Shown here piece by piece: positions 27,429 through 35,302 of a stretch of 64,000 bases of DNA; within the stretch, counting starts at the first letter, position 1; each line of letters begins with the position of its first letter. The stretch is from Flavobacteriales bacterium. Its GTDB lineage: Bacteria; Bacteroidota; Bacteroidia; Flavobacteriales_E; Vicingaceae. The DNA lies in NCBI GenBank assembly GCA_013359255.1, contig JABWCF010000002.1, positions 1 through 64,000 on the forward strand, read 5' to 3'. Position numbers and translations under genes: made by a program. The notes beneath the pieces are model-generated. The model was given only the letters and a program-made list of their open reading frames with translations. It ran no database searches and was not told the origin of the DNA.

Positions 27429-28793
27429 ATGAAAAAATCTCCGCATACACACACCTTACATGTTGTTAAAACAACCGTACTCTTAACTCTATTTTTATTT
27501 CAACTATTTCCGGTTTTTTCACAAATTATTTTCGATAAATCTTTTCACGATTTCGGCCAACTGAAACAAGGAAACAAATTATTTGTAGACTTTAAATTAA
27601 CCAATGCAGGTAATAAAACCGCCAACATTATCCGAATAGAAGAGCCTTATGGAATTAGTTATCGTATTTCAAAAAAAATGATAGAACCCGATAGTACAGT
27701 TACCATTCGCTTCAAATACATTCCAAAACGCAAAGAAGTTTTTGAAAGAAATATCTTAGTATATATCAGTACCCTTAGCGAACCTCTTATATTTACCCTA
27801 AAAGGCGAAGCCTTGTATGCCAATCCCAAAGAAAATTTGGAAGTGACTGAATTTGAAACAGAAAAAAAAACCGATATTCCTCTTCACCAATTAACCATTA
27901 ATGTGGTAGATGCAAACACTAAAGAGCCTATAAATAATGCCATCTTAGAAATATTGTGGGATGGACTCCAATACAAAAAAGTAAGCACAAACGCACAAGG
28001 AAAAATAATGCAGCAACTCTATTCCGATAATTACTACTTTTTAGCTTATGCCCCGGGTTACAGTATGCAAGAAACAGCCGTAATGCTTGAAACCGATAAC
28101 CAGTCTATTACCATAGAATTAGGAGAAAAGAAACAAAACCAAATACTAGTAGAAAATAAAAAAGATAGCCTGATTTTACCGGAAGAAAAAGAAACCTCTA
28201 CCGAAAAAAACAACGAACTAGATATAAACCGTTATGCCCCAAACAATGTTGTTTTTTTGCTCGATATTTCCGTTTCTATGAAACAAAAAGGCCGGTTAGA
28301 CCTAATGAAGGTAGCTATGATAGAACTGGTACAAATGCTTCGCCCTATCGACAAACTTTCAATTGTTACTTACTCTTCTACCACAGAAGTAGTAATGGAA
28401 TCGATAGCCGTAACCGATAAAGCCTCCATTATAAAAGTTATTCAGAATTTAGAAGCAGGGGGCTTAACTGCTGGCGGAAAGGGATTGAAAAAAGCTTATC
28501 AGGTAGCTGAAAAATCGCAAATTAAAGAAGGAAATAACCAGATACTTATTGCCACCGATGGAGCTTTTAATTTAGAGAAAGGCGATAAAGACATGCTTTC
28601 GCAAGCCAAAAATGCAGCAGAGAAAAAAAATATTACACTTACCGTGGTAGGTGTTATAAACGAAAAGTGGACAGAAAAATCAATGAAATCTCTTGCTACT
28701 GAAGGAAAAGGAAACTACATCAGCATAAAAAACTACAACGATGCTAAATCTGTTTTAGTTGAAGAAATAAAAAGAAACTCCTTTAAACTTTAG
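27429..28793 (+). CDS. Secreted DUF1573 / CarboxypepD-like / vWA domain protein
   Basis: 454 residues from ATG 27429, one base after the GH3 gene stop. Signal-anchor or signal peptide at residues of about 12-32 (ending VFSQ), then a DUF1573 immunoglobulin-like domain (FDKSFHDFGQLKQGNKLFVDFKLTN ... IRFKYIPKRK), a carboxypeptidase-regulatory-like domain (NVVDANTKEPINNAILEILWDG) and a C-terminal von Willebrand A domain with a perfect MIDAS start, FLLDISVSM (DxSxS), plus YSSTTEV and ATDGAFN. Such proteins bind partners at the cell surface or in the periplasm; no specific role is known. The combination of three extracellular modules is unusual. Confidence 0.8.
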   Translation: MKKSPHTHTLHVVKTTVLLTLFLFQLFPVFSQIIFDKSFHDFGQLKQGNKLFVDFKLTNAGNKTANIIRIEEPYGISYRISKKMIEPDSTVTIRFKYIPKRKEVFERNILVYISTLSEPLIFTLKGEALYANPKENLEVTEFETEKKTDIPLHQLTINVVDANTKEPINNAILEILWDGLQYKKVSTNAQGKIMQQLYSDNYYFLAYAPGYSMQETAVMLETDNQSITIELGEKKQNQILVENKKDSLILPEEKETSTEKNNELDINRYAPNNVVFLLDISVSMKQKGRLDLMKVAMIELVQMLRPIDKLSIVTYSSTTEVVMESIAVTDKASIIKVIQNLEAGGLTAGGKGLKKAYQVAEKSQIKEGNNQILIATDGAFNLEKGDKDMLSQAKNAAEKKNITLTVVGVINEKWTEKSMKSLATEGKGNYISIKNYNDAKSVLVEEIKRNSFKL

Positions 28794-28798
28794 TTCCT

Positions 28799-29962
28799 TT
28801 GAAAGATTTGAAAGAAAAAAAACATATTGCCATTCTTGGCTCTACAGGTTCTATTGGCACACAAGCCCTACAGGTAATTGATGAGCACTCCGATATATTT
28901 TGTGCAGAAGTTCTTACAAGCAATAACAACAGCACCCTTTTAATTGAACAAGCCAAAAAATTTAAACCAAATGCTGTTGTTATAGTAAATGATAAAAAAT
29001 ATACTGAAGTAAAAGAAGCCCTGAAAAACGAAGATATTAAAGTTTTTGCCGGGAAAAAAGCATTAGCCCAAATCGTAGAGAACAACGAAATTGATTTAGT
29101 GCTAACTGCATTGGTAGGCTTTTCGGGTTTAGAACCCACCATAAATGCAATTAAATCAAAAAAGCATATTGCTCTTGCTAACAAAGAAACACTGGTTGTT
29201 GCCGGAGAATTGGTAACAAAATTGGCGAAGGAAAATGCAGTAAATATTTATCCGGTAGATTCCGAACATTCCGCTATTTTTCAATGTATGGCAGGCGAAT
29301 GGCAAAACCCCATAGAAAAAATTTATCTTACCGCTTCGGGAGGCCCCTTTCGTGGAATGAAAAAAGAACAATTGGAAAAAGTAACTCGCGAAAAGGCATT
29401 AAAACACCCCAACTGGAATATGGGGGCAAAAATTACCATCGATTCGGCAACCCTTATGAATAAAGGGTTTGAAGTTATTGAAGCAAAATGGCTTTTTAAT
29501 TTACAAGCCGAACAGATTGATATTCTCGTTCATCCACAATCTATTATTCATTCTATGGTACAATTTGCCGATGGCAGTATAAAAGCTCAAATGGGAATGC
29601 CCGATATGAAATTGCCCATTCAATATGCATTTAGTTATCCCCTGCGTTTATCTTCTACTTCACCTCGTTTTAATTTCTTAAACTCCTCTGCGTTTACCTT
29701 TGAAAAAGCAGATGCCGAGAATTTCCCAAATTTACGACTGGCGTATGAAGCTATGGAAAAAAAGGGGAATATGCCCTGTATTCTCAATGCGGCTAATGAA
29801 ATTACAGTAGCCGCATTTTTAAAAAATAAAATCTCGTTTTTAGATATTGCGCGTATTAACGAAAAAACCATGCAAAAGGCTCCTTTTATAAAAAACCCTA
29901 CATATACAAATTATGCGGAAACGGATATTTTGAGCCGAAAAATAGCCCTAAGTCTTTTATAA
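28799..29962 (+). CDS. dxr: 1-deoxy-D-xylulose 5-phosphate reductoisomerase
   Basis: 387 residues. Converts DXP to methylerythritol phosphate, the committed step of the MEP pathway, using NADPH. Motifs: the NADPH loop AILGSTGSIGTQAL, ALANKETLVVAGELV, the metal-binding region PVDSEHSAIFQCM, TASGGPFRG, and HPNWNMGAKITIDSATLMNKGFEVIEA. Starts at TTG (28799, or 28808), since no ATG precedes the conserved Rossmann strand. It follows the vWA gene by 5 bases. IspG of the same pathway is 26 kb away. Confidence 0.96.
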   Translation: MKDLKEKKHIAILGSTGSIGTQALQVIDEHSDIFCAEVLTSNNNSTLLIEQAKKFKPNAVVIVNDKKYTEVKEALKNEDIKVFAGKKALAQIVENNEIDLVLTALVGFSGLEPTINAIKSKKHIALANKETLVVAGELVTKLAKENAVNIYPVDSEHSAIFQCMAGEWQNPIEKIYLTASGGPFRGMKKEQLEKVTREKALKHPNWNMGAKITIDSATLMNKGFEVIEAKWLFNLQAEQIDILVHPQSIIHSMVQFADGSIKAQMGMPDMKLPIQYAFSYPLRLSSTSPRFNFLNSSAFTFEKADAENFPNLRLAYEAMEKKGNMPCILNAANEITVAAFLKNKISFLDIARINEKTMQKAPFIKNPTYTNYAETDILSRKIALSLL

Positions 29963-29968
29963 TTTTTT

Positions 29969-30571
29969 TTAAAACGCAACGCCTACTCCAATAAATCCAT
30001 CAAAATAAGAACCGGGGCCTGTGGTATAATAAACTGCATTAGTTAACGCTCCTGTTACAACATAATAATCGTCAAAAATATACCTAGCAGGAGTCATAAA
30101 TTTTACTCCCATCGAAAAATCAACTGCTACGCTTTTATTTTTTCCAGAAAGAACCTGCACACCCAATCCGGTACCCAATCCGGTACTTTCAAAAGGATTG
30201 GTAATTCTTAGTACGGAATGCTGATAGGGGTCTGATATTTGATAGATGGGAGAATGATTACCATATACTCCTTTTACGTAGAGGTATAAACCATTTAATC
30301 CCTCTCCCGTAGGATAAACCCGTAGAAAAGGAGAAATTTGATACCCCGGAAAAACTCCATAATAGTATGAACCAATAACTCCTACCGAGAAATAATTTCC
30401 GATACCTCTTTCAACTTTCATACGGGCTTTATTAATAAATCCAAGCGGAGAAATGGTAATTATATTTTTAGGAGATTTTTCTACCTGTACATCCGAAACA
30501 TCGTTTGTGTATTGAGAAAAAGCCGATATCCAAATAGAAAAAAGAGCAATAAGAATTATGAGTTTTTTCAT
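29969..30571 (-). CDS. Secreted outer-membrane-like protein of unknown function
   Basis: 200 residues with a signal peptide (MKKLIILIALFSIWISAFSQ). The mature part has alternating strands rich in Gly, Tyr and Phe (FSVGVIGSYYYGVFPGYQISPFLRVYP; GLYLYVKGVYGN; VAVDFSMGVKFMTPA) and ends in a hydrophobic aromatic strand (GVGVAF), fitting a small outer-membrane beta-barrel. The gene is convergent with dxr, 6 bases apart, and downstream of the radical SAM gene. No family name recognised. Confidence 0.65.
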   Translation of the reverse strand: MKKLIILIALFSIWISAFSQYTNDVSDVQVEKSPKNIITISPLGFINKARMKVERGIGNYFSVGVIGSYYYGVFPGYQISPFLRVYPTGEGLNGLYLYVKGVYGNHSPIYQISDPYQHSVLRITNPFESTGLGTGLGVQVLSGKNKSVAVDFSMGVKFMTPARYIFDDYYVVTGALTNAVYYTTGPGSYFDGFIGVGVAF

Positions 30572-30602
30572 ACCAAATTTATTTTTGTTAAATGTACAAT
30601 AT

Positions 30603-31625
30603 TTATGCCCAAATACTTGTGCCTTCTGAACAGTTTTTGCAAATATCTATTTCTTTTCTAGAATGCAGCAATTGGTTTCTAAACCTATTGTACGTATGGC
30701 TTTGCCATATTTTTTCTAAAGTGCCATTGGCAATGCTCCCCATTACATGTGTTGCATCTTTATCGAAACAGCAGGGCACTACATTTCCATCCCAAGTAAT
30801 AACGCAACTGTGCCAAAGTTTCCAGCAATGGTTGCTTAATTTGTTTTTGAGTTGATATGTGCCTTGGATTGTTTTTTGGTATCGGGAAAACTTCTCGTTT
30901 TCTGGCATTAGTGGGTTACCGTTTTGAAACTGATATAGCTGGGCTGTTTTGAAAAGTATTTTATTAACCCCTATTTTTTGTGCTATTTTTTTTATTTCGT
31001 CTATTTGGTGTTCATTGGGTTTTACAACTAAAAACTGAAAATAAACCAAAGGATAAATGCGGTTCATTTTTTTTTTCCAATAGAGGATATTTTTAGTGCC
31101 CTCTAACACTTTTTCTAAACTTCCACCCTTACGGTATTGCTCATACACCTCCTGCGTAGTTCCATCAATAGAAATAATAATACGATGAAGACCTGATAAA
31201 ACAGTTTTTTTTGCTGTTTCACTATCTATAAAATGTGCATTGGTTGAGGTGGTTGTATAAATGTTCTTAGAAGCAGCATAAGATACCATCTCTAAAAATT
31301 GTGGATGAATGTATGGTTCGCCTTGAAAATAAAAAGTTAAATAAAGACTCTGTTTATATACTTCATCTACTACTTTTTTAAATATTTCGGGTTTAATATT
31401 CCCCGTATTTCTTGTAAACTTTTTCAATCCGCTAGGGCATTCGGGGCATTGCAAATTACAAGCTGTAGTAGGTTCTACGGCTACCGCTAGAGGAAAACCC
31501 CATTGCAAGTTTCTTCCAAACCATTTTGAAAAAAGATAACTTGTCAATATTTTAATAATATTGCTTAGGCGTTTAGGGGTAACAATTTTTAAAAAGAAAA
31601 AACTGTTTTTTAAGTAAAAAAGCAT
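30603..31625 (-). CDS. Radical SAM / SPASM domain protein
   Basis: 340 residues. The radical SAM cluster motif is CxxxCxxC with Cys56, Cys60 and Cys63 (TTACNLQCPECPSG), followed by family strands (YFQGEPYIHPQFLEM, TSTNAHF, IISIDGTTQEVYEQYRKGGSLEKV). The C-terminal SPASM domain (CWKLWHSCVITWDGNVVPCCFDKD ... ICKNCSEG) carries cysteines for auxiliary iron-sulfur clusters. SPASM enzymes often modify peptides or proteins, but no precursor-like gene is seen nearby. Its start is 12 bases from the divergent DUF5686 gene, and its -7 box overlaps that gene's ATG. Confidence 0.88.
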   Translation of the reverse strand: MLFYLKNSFFFLKIVTPKRLSNIIKILTSYLFSKWFGRNLQWGFPLAVAVEPTTACNLQCPECPSGLKKFTRNTGNIKPEIFKKVVDEVYKQSLYLTFYFQGEPYIHPQFLEMVSYAASKNIYTTTSTNAHFIDSETAKKTVLSGLHRIIISIDGTTQEVYEQYRKGGSLEKVLEGTKNILYWKKKMNRIYPLVYFQFLVVKPNEHQIDEIKKIAQKIGVNKILFKTAQLYQFQNGNPLMPENEKFSRYQKTIQGTYQLKNKLSNHCWKLWHSCVITWDGNVVPCCFDKDATHVMGSIANGTLEKIWQSHTYNRFRNQLLHSRKEIDICKNCSEGTSIWA

Positions 31626-31630
31626 CGTTC

Positions 31631-31638
31631 CAAAGGTA
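31631..31638 (-). promoter_or_regulatory. -7 promoter box of the radical SAM gene
   Basis: On the minus strand TACCTTTG, an exact TAnnTTTG, sits 5 bases before the radical SAM ATG, so the message would begin at or almost at the start codon. The box overlaps the first base of the DUF5686 start codon on the other strand. Confidence 0.45.
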
Positions 31639-34076
31639 TGATTTCGAATTTAAAATTGATATACCGATTTATTGCAGGAATATTCTTTTTAATAAATTCC
31701 TACGCTCTTTTTGCCCAAACTCAAATAAAAGGAAGGGTGTTTGATAAACATACAAAAGAGCCTCTCTCTTTTGTTACGGTTGCAGTAAAAGATGCTCCGA
31801 TTGGTGTGTATACCGATGTAGAAGGCCGTTTTTTAATTAAAAGTAATACGGCTTTTAACACCATTATTTTATCGTACATAGGTTATGAAAAGCAAGAAAT
31901 ACAAGTTTCAGACAAACAAGAAATGATTATTTACTTAGCACCAACTAGTTACCTGTTAAAAGAATTAGTGGTACTTCCGGGCGAAAATCCTGCCCATCGT
32001 ATTATAAACAAAGTAATAGAAAACCGTAAAATAAATAACCCCGAAAAAGCCTGCTCCTTCTCTTACACTAGTTATAATAAACTCATTTTTACCGGCAACA
32101 CAGACAGCACCTTGTTGAATAACCCCGAAAAATTAGCACAATTAGATTCTTCGAGCCAAAAAGAAATCGCTTTTTTTGAAAAACAACACTTGTTTTTAAC
32201 CGAATCGGTAAGTGAGAGAAAGTTTATGCCTCCTGCAAAAAACTACGAAAAAATTATCGCTAATAGGGTTTCTGGATTTACAAATCCGGTATTCTCCTTA
32301 TTGGGTACACAGTTACAATCTTTCTCTTTCTACAACGATTATATTTCTCTTCTCGACTATAAATATTTAAGCCCTATTACTCCCGGCAGCACAAGTAAAT
32401 ATCTTTTTATTTTGGAAGATACTTTGTATGATAGCAACGACAGCATTTTTATCATTTCCTTTCAGCCAAAAAAAAATAAAAACATAGATGGAATGAAAGG
32501 TTTATTATACATACACACCGATGGATACGCCTTGAAAAATGTGATGGCAGAGCCTTCTGAAAAAAAAGGAGGAATACAAATTTCTATACGGCAACAATAT
32601 CAGAAAATTGATAACGCTCAGTGGTTCCCCGTTCAGTTGAATACCAGCATGAATTTTGATTTTTTAAAAGTAAATAATACCAGTTTAGTGGGTATGGGTT
32701 GGGCATATCTTACCAACATAAAGATTAATCCAGATATTTCTAAAAAAGAAATTAAAAACGTAGAGCTTGAAGTTTCATCAAATGCCCATAAAGTTGATGA
32801 ATCTTTTTGGAATCAATATCGCCCAGATAGTTTAAGCGAAAAAGAAACAAAAACCTACCATGTAATAGATAGCATTGGTAAAGCAGAAAAATTAGATTTA
32901 AAACTTAAAACCTACACCTCTTTGGTAAACGGACAAATTCCTTTCGGTCCATTAAATATAGATATAGATAAAATAATAAACTATAACGGTTACGAGGGTA
33001 CACGCCTTGGAATTGGTATCCATACCAACGAAAAAATTACCCAAGCTGCCACTTTAGGCGGATACGTTGCTTACGGGTTTAAAGACAAAGAATGGAAGTT
33101 TGGTTGCGATGCTTCTATTTTTATTGCCAAATCGATAGATATGAATCTTCGTATTTCGTACCAAGAAGATGTTGTAGAAAGCGGAGGAATATCTTTCTAT
33201 AATTTTAAAATACCCCTAAATTCTAGTGAATCATACAGAACATTATTTGTAAACCGCATGGATAGAAACATAAAAACAGAGGCTGTATATTCTTTCCGTT
33301 TTTTACGCTATTGGAAAATAAACCTATTTGCAAATGAGCAATACAGAGAGATAACCAACGCTTATTTTTACGATATCCATTTAAATCCAGATGTAAATTA
33401 TCTTAATTACCTCTACCATTTTTACGAAACCGGAATAGACGTTCGCTTTGCATTTAAAGAGAAGTTGGCAAAAACCCCATTGGGAATATTTCCTATACCC
33501 GGAAAATTTCCCGTAATAAGAGTACGTTACGGGTACGGACTTAGAAACGATTTAAAATCCAATTATTATCAACGAGTTGACCTTAGAGCCGACAAAGGTT
33601 TTTTTATAAAAAATGTGGGCCGAAGTAATTTTACGTTCCTTGCAGGTTATACAAACTCCGATGTGCCATATACACTGCTTTACAATGCTAGGGGAACCTT
33701 TGAAAATTTTTCGGTTTCTACTGCCAATACTTTTGAAACCATGCACCCAAACGAATTTTTAAGTAATCGTTATGCTTCGTTACATTACCGACATAGCTTT
33801 GGGAGTTTGCTCCTAAAAACAAAACATTTTGAACCTAAATTTACAAGCAGTATTTCGGCCGGGTGGGGCACTTTAAATGGCATGAACAATCATAAAAACA
33901 TTTCTTTTAATACCATGGAAAAGGGGTACTACGAAGGGGGAATTATTGTAGATAATATCTTAAAAATAGGGTTCAGTGGGTTTGGCATCTCCGGTTTTTA
34001 TCGTTTTGGCCCCTACACAAAACAAAAAACAGCCGAAAATACGGCTGTTAAATTATCGCTCACTCTAAGTCTATAG
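31638..34076 (+). CDS. DUF5686 outer-membrane protein with carboxypeptidase-like domain
   Basis: 812 residues. A signal peptide (ending LFAQT) is followed by a carboxypeptidase-regulatory-like domain (QIKGRVFDKHTKEPLSFVTVAVKDAPIGVYTDVEGRF ... ILSYIGYEKQEI), then the DUF5686 region (PAHRIINKVIENRKINNPEKACSFSYTSYNKLIF) and a C-terminal half of amphipathic strands ending in VKLSLTLSL, typical of an outer-membrane barrel. The family is common in Bacteroidota; function unknown, but it resembles a TonB-receptor-like barrel without a plug. Its last codons contain the hairpin that ends the convergent lipoprotein gene. Confidence 0.85.
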   Translation: MISNLKLIYRFIAGIFFLINSYALFAQTQIKGRVFDKHTKEPLSFVTVAVKDAPIGVYTDVEGRFLIKSNTAFNTIILSYIGYEKQEIQVSDKQEMIIYLAPTSYLLKELVVLPGENPAHRIINKVIENRKINNPEKACSFSYTSYNKLIFTGNTDSTLLNNPEKLAQLDSSSQKEIAFFEKQHLFLTESVSERKFMPPAKNYEKIIANRVSGFTNPVFSLLGTQLQSFSFYNDYISLLDYKYLSPITPGSTSKYLFILEDTLYDSNDSIFIISFQPKKNKNIDGMKGLLYIHTDGYALKNVMAEPSEKKGGIQISIRQQYQKIDNAQWFPVQLNTSMNFDFLKVNNTSLVGMGWAYLTNIKINPDISKKEIKNVELEVSSNAHKVDESFWNQYRPDSLSEKETKTYHVIDSIGKAEKLDLKLKTYTSLVNGQIPFGPLNIDIDKIINYNGYEGTRLGIGIHTNEKITQAATLGGYVAYGFKDKEWKFGCDASIFIAKSIDMNLRISYQEDVVESGGISFYNFKIPLNSSESYRTLFVNRMDRNIKTEAVYSFRFLRYWKINLFANEQYREITNAYFYDIHLNPDVNYLNYLYHFYETGIDVRFAFKEKLAKTPLGIFPIPGKFPVIRVRYGYGLRNDLKSNYYQRVDLRADKGFFIKNVGRSNFTFLAGYTNSDVPYTLLYNARGTFENFSVSTANTFETMHPNEFLSNRYASLHYRHSFGSLLLKTKHFEPKFTSSISAGWGTLNGMNNHKNISFNTMEKGYYEGGIIVDNILKIGFSGFGISGFYRFGPYTKQKTAENTAVKLSLTLSL
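34028..34049 (-). terminator. Terminator of the minus-strand lipoprotein gene, inside the DUF5686 coding end
   Basis: AACAGCCG (34028-34035) and CGGCTGTT (34042-34049) form a perfect 8-bp stem with loop AAAATA. On the minus strand it is followed by TTTTTTGTTTTG. It lies 29 bases beyond the stop of the lipoprotein gene (34078) and inside the last 16 codons of the convergent gene. Confidence 0.65.
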
Positions 34077-34077
34077 C

Positions 34078-35232
34078 TTATTTCAAAATAGCTTTATTAT
34101 TCCAAATAATATTTTTACTTATGTCCTTTACCGTAGTGGCAGAGCGTAAAATCATATCAGGGTCGGGAGGAAAAGGCATGGGCTGACCTCCCAATCTTTT
34201 GGCTGTTTCTGGTTTTAAAGCAGCTGCATCTCCGGCAACAATTTTTGAAACCACATTATCAAAAAAAGTATCTGACATTACATTTTCGCTTTTTATAAGC
34301 TGGTTATCAGAATTTGAAATATAATCAAGTGTTCCTGCTACTTTCGCAGCTTTTTTCTGAGCTACCTCTAAAACAGTACAGGTAATGGTTTTGTATTTTG
34401 GCTTTTTAATATCATTTCCAAGTGAATCTTTTTTAACATTTCCCTTTCCGTCTAAAACATATTCGAAACCATCTTGCACTTGTTTGCTTTCGGTAAAAGT
34501 ATTTTCTTTTACGAGTTCGGGACCCACATCAATAATTTTAATGTTTAAGATGATGTAGTAATCGTAGTATTTACTGGTATCCTGCACATTATCGTAGTTA
34601 ATCCATTGTGTATTTAATTCTTTAATGGTAATTTTTTTCATTTCTTCCCAAAAGCCCGGAGGTAAAATAGCTCCCGAATTGTTTCGCATCATAAATAATG
34701 CATTACTTGTACCTAACCATTGAGCATGCTTTATTTTTTCGTCAACGTCTTTATAATTTGAAATTAATCCTTTAACCTTAATAAATTCTCCATAGGCTTC
34801 TCTGGCGTTCATACGGTCACCTTTTTGAAGGAGTTGTTCGCCTCTGGCATAAGAATATTCTGCGGCTTTGTTTTTAGATTCTATCAATTCATTATCAATA
34901 TCTTCGAATTGAAAATTAATTCCAATAGCAGGAAGGCTTTTTGCCAACTCTTGCCTGGATTTTATCATTGAAAGTTGATTATAAATTTCGTTGTTGTTAG
35001 CTGGATTTCCTTCTTTTCTTAAAAACTCTACCCGCTCGCGAGATTGTTTATTGGCTGTTGTATACGCCTCATAGAAAACATCTATTTCCTTTATTTTGGT
35101 AGGTTTCTTTTTTATTTTTCTCGCTGATTTCTGCATAGCAGCATCATACCGTCCTTTCATTAGCATTTTTTTGGACGATGTACAAGAACTTAATAAAACA
35201 GTAACTAAAAGCAGAGTAATTAATTTATTCAT
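34078..35232 (-). CDS. Lipoprotein of unknown function
   Basis: 384 residues from ATG 35232 (MNKLITLLL); the longer frame back to 35283 is not needed. Signal peptide with lipobox VLLSSC gives a lipidated Cys. The mature protein starts basic (SSKKMLMKGRYDAAMQKSARKIKKKP), has a helical repeat-like region (AEYSYARGEQLLQKGDRMNAREAYGEFIKV, close to a TPR motif) and a beta-rich end (YYDYYIILNIKIIDVGPELV; YKTITCTVLEVAQKKAAKVAGTLDY). It is probably an outer-membrane-anchored periplasmic protein. Followed by a terminator buried in the convergent gene. No family recognised with certainty. Confidence 0.7.
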   Translation of the reverse strand: MNKLITLLLVTVLLSSCTSSKKMLMKGRYDAAMQKSARKIKKKPTKIKEIDVFYEAYTTANKQSRERVEFLRKEGNPANNNEIYNQLSMIKSRQELAKSLPAIGINFQFEDIDNELIESKNKAAEYSYARGEQLLQKGDRMNAREAYGEFIKVKGLISNYKDVDEKIKHAQWLGTSNALFMMRNNSGAILPPGFWEEMKKITIKELNTQWINYDNVQDTSKYYDYYIILNIKIIDVGPELVKENTFTESKQVQDGFEYVLDGKGNVKKDSLGNDIKKPKYKTITCTVLEVAQKKAAKVAGTLDYISNSDNQLIKSENVMSDTFFDNVVSKIVAGDAAALKPETAKRLGGQPMPFPPDPDMILRSATTVKDISKNIIWNNKAILK

Positions 35233-35302
35233 ACGTTTTGATTTATTAATATAAGGACAAATCCAGTGCCAAATATAAAACAAAAACGTAAGTTAAAAAA
35301 TA

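Noticed and set aside
29635-29871. Minus-strand open frame inside dxr, and many similar antisense frames
   Set aside because: Shadow frames of confirmed genes with no signal peptides, motifs or promoters.
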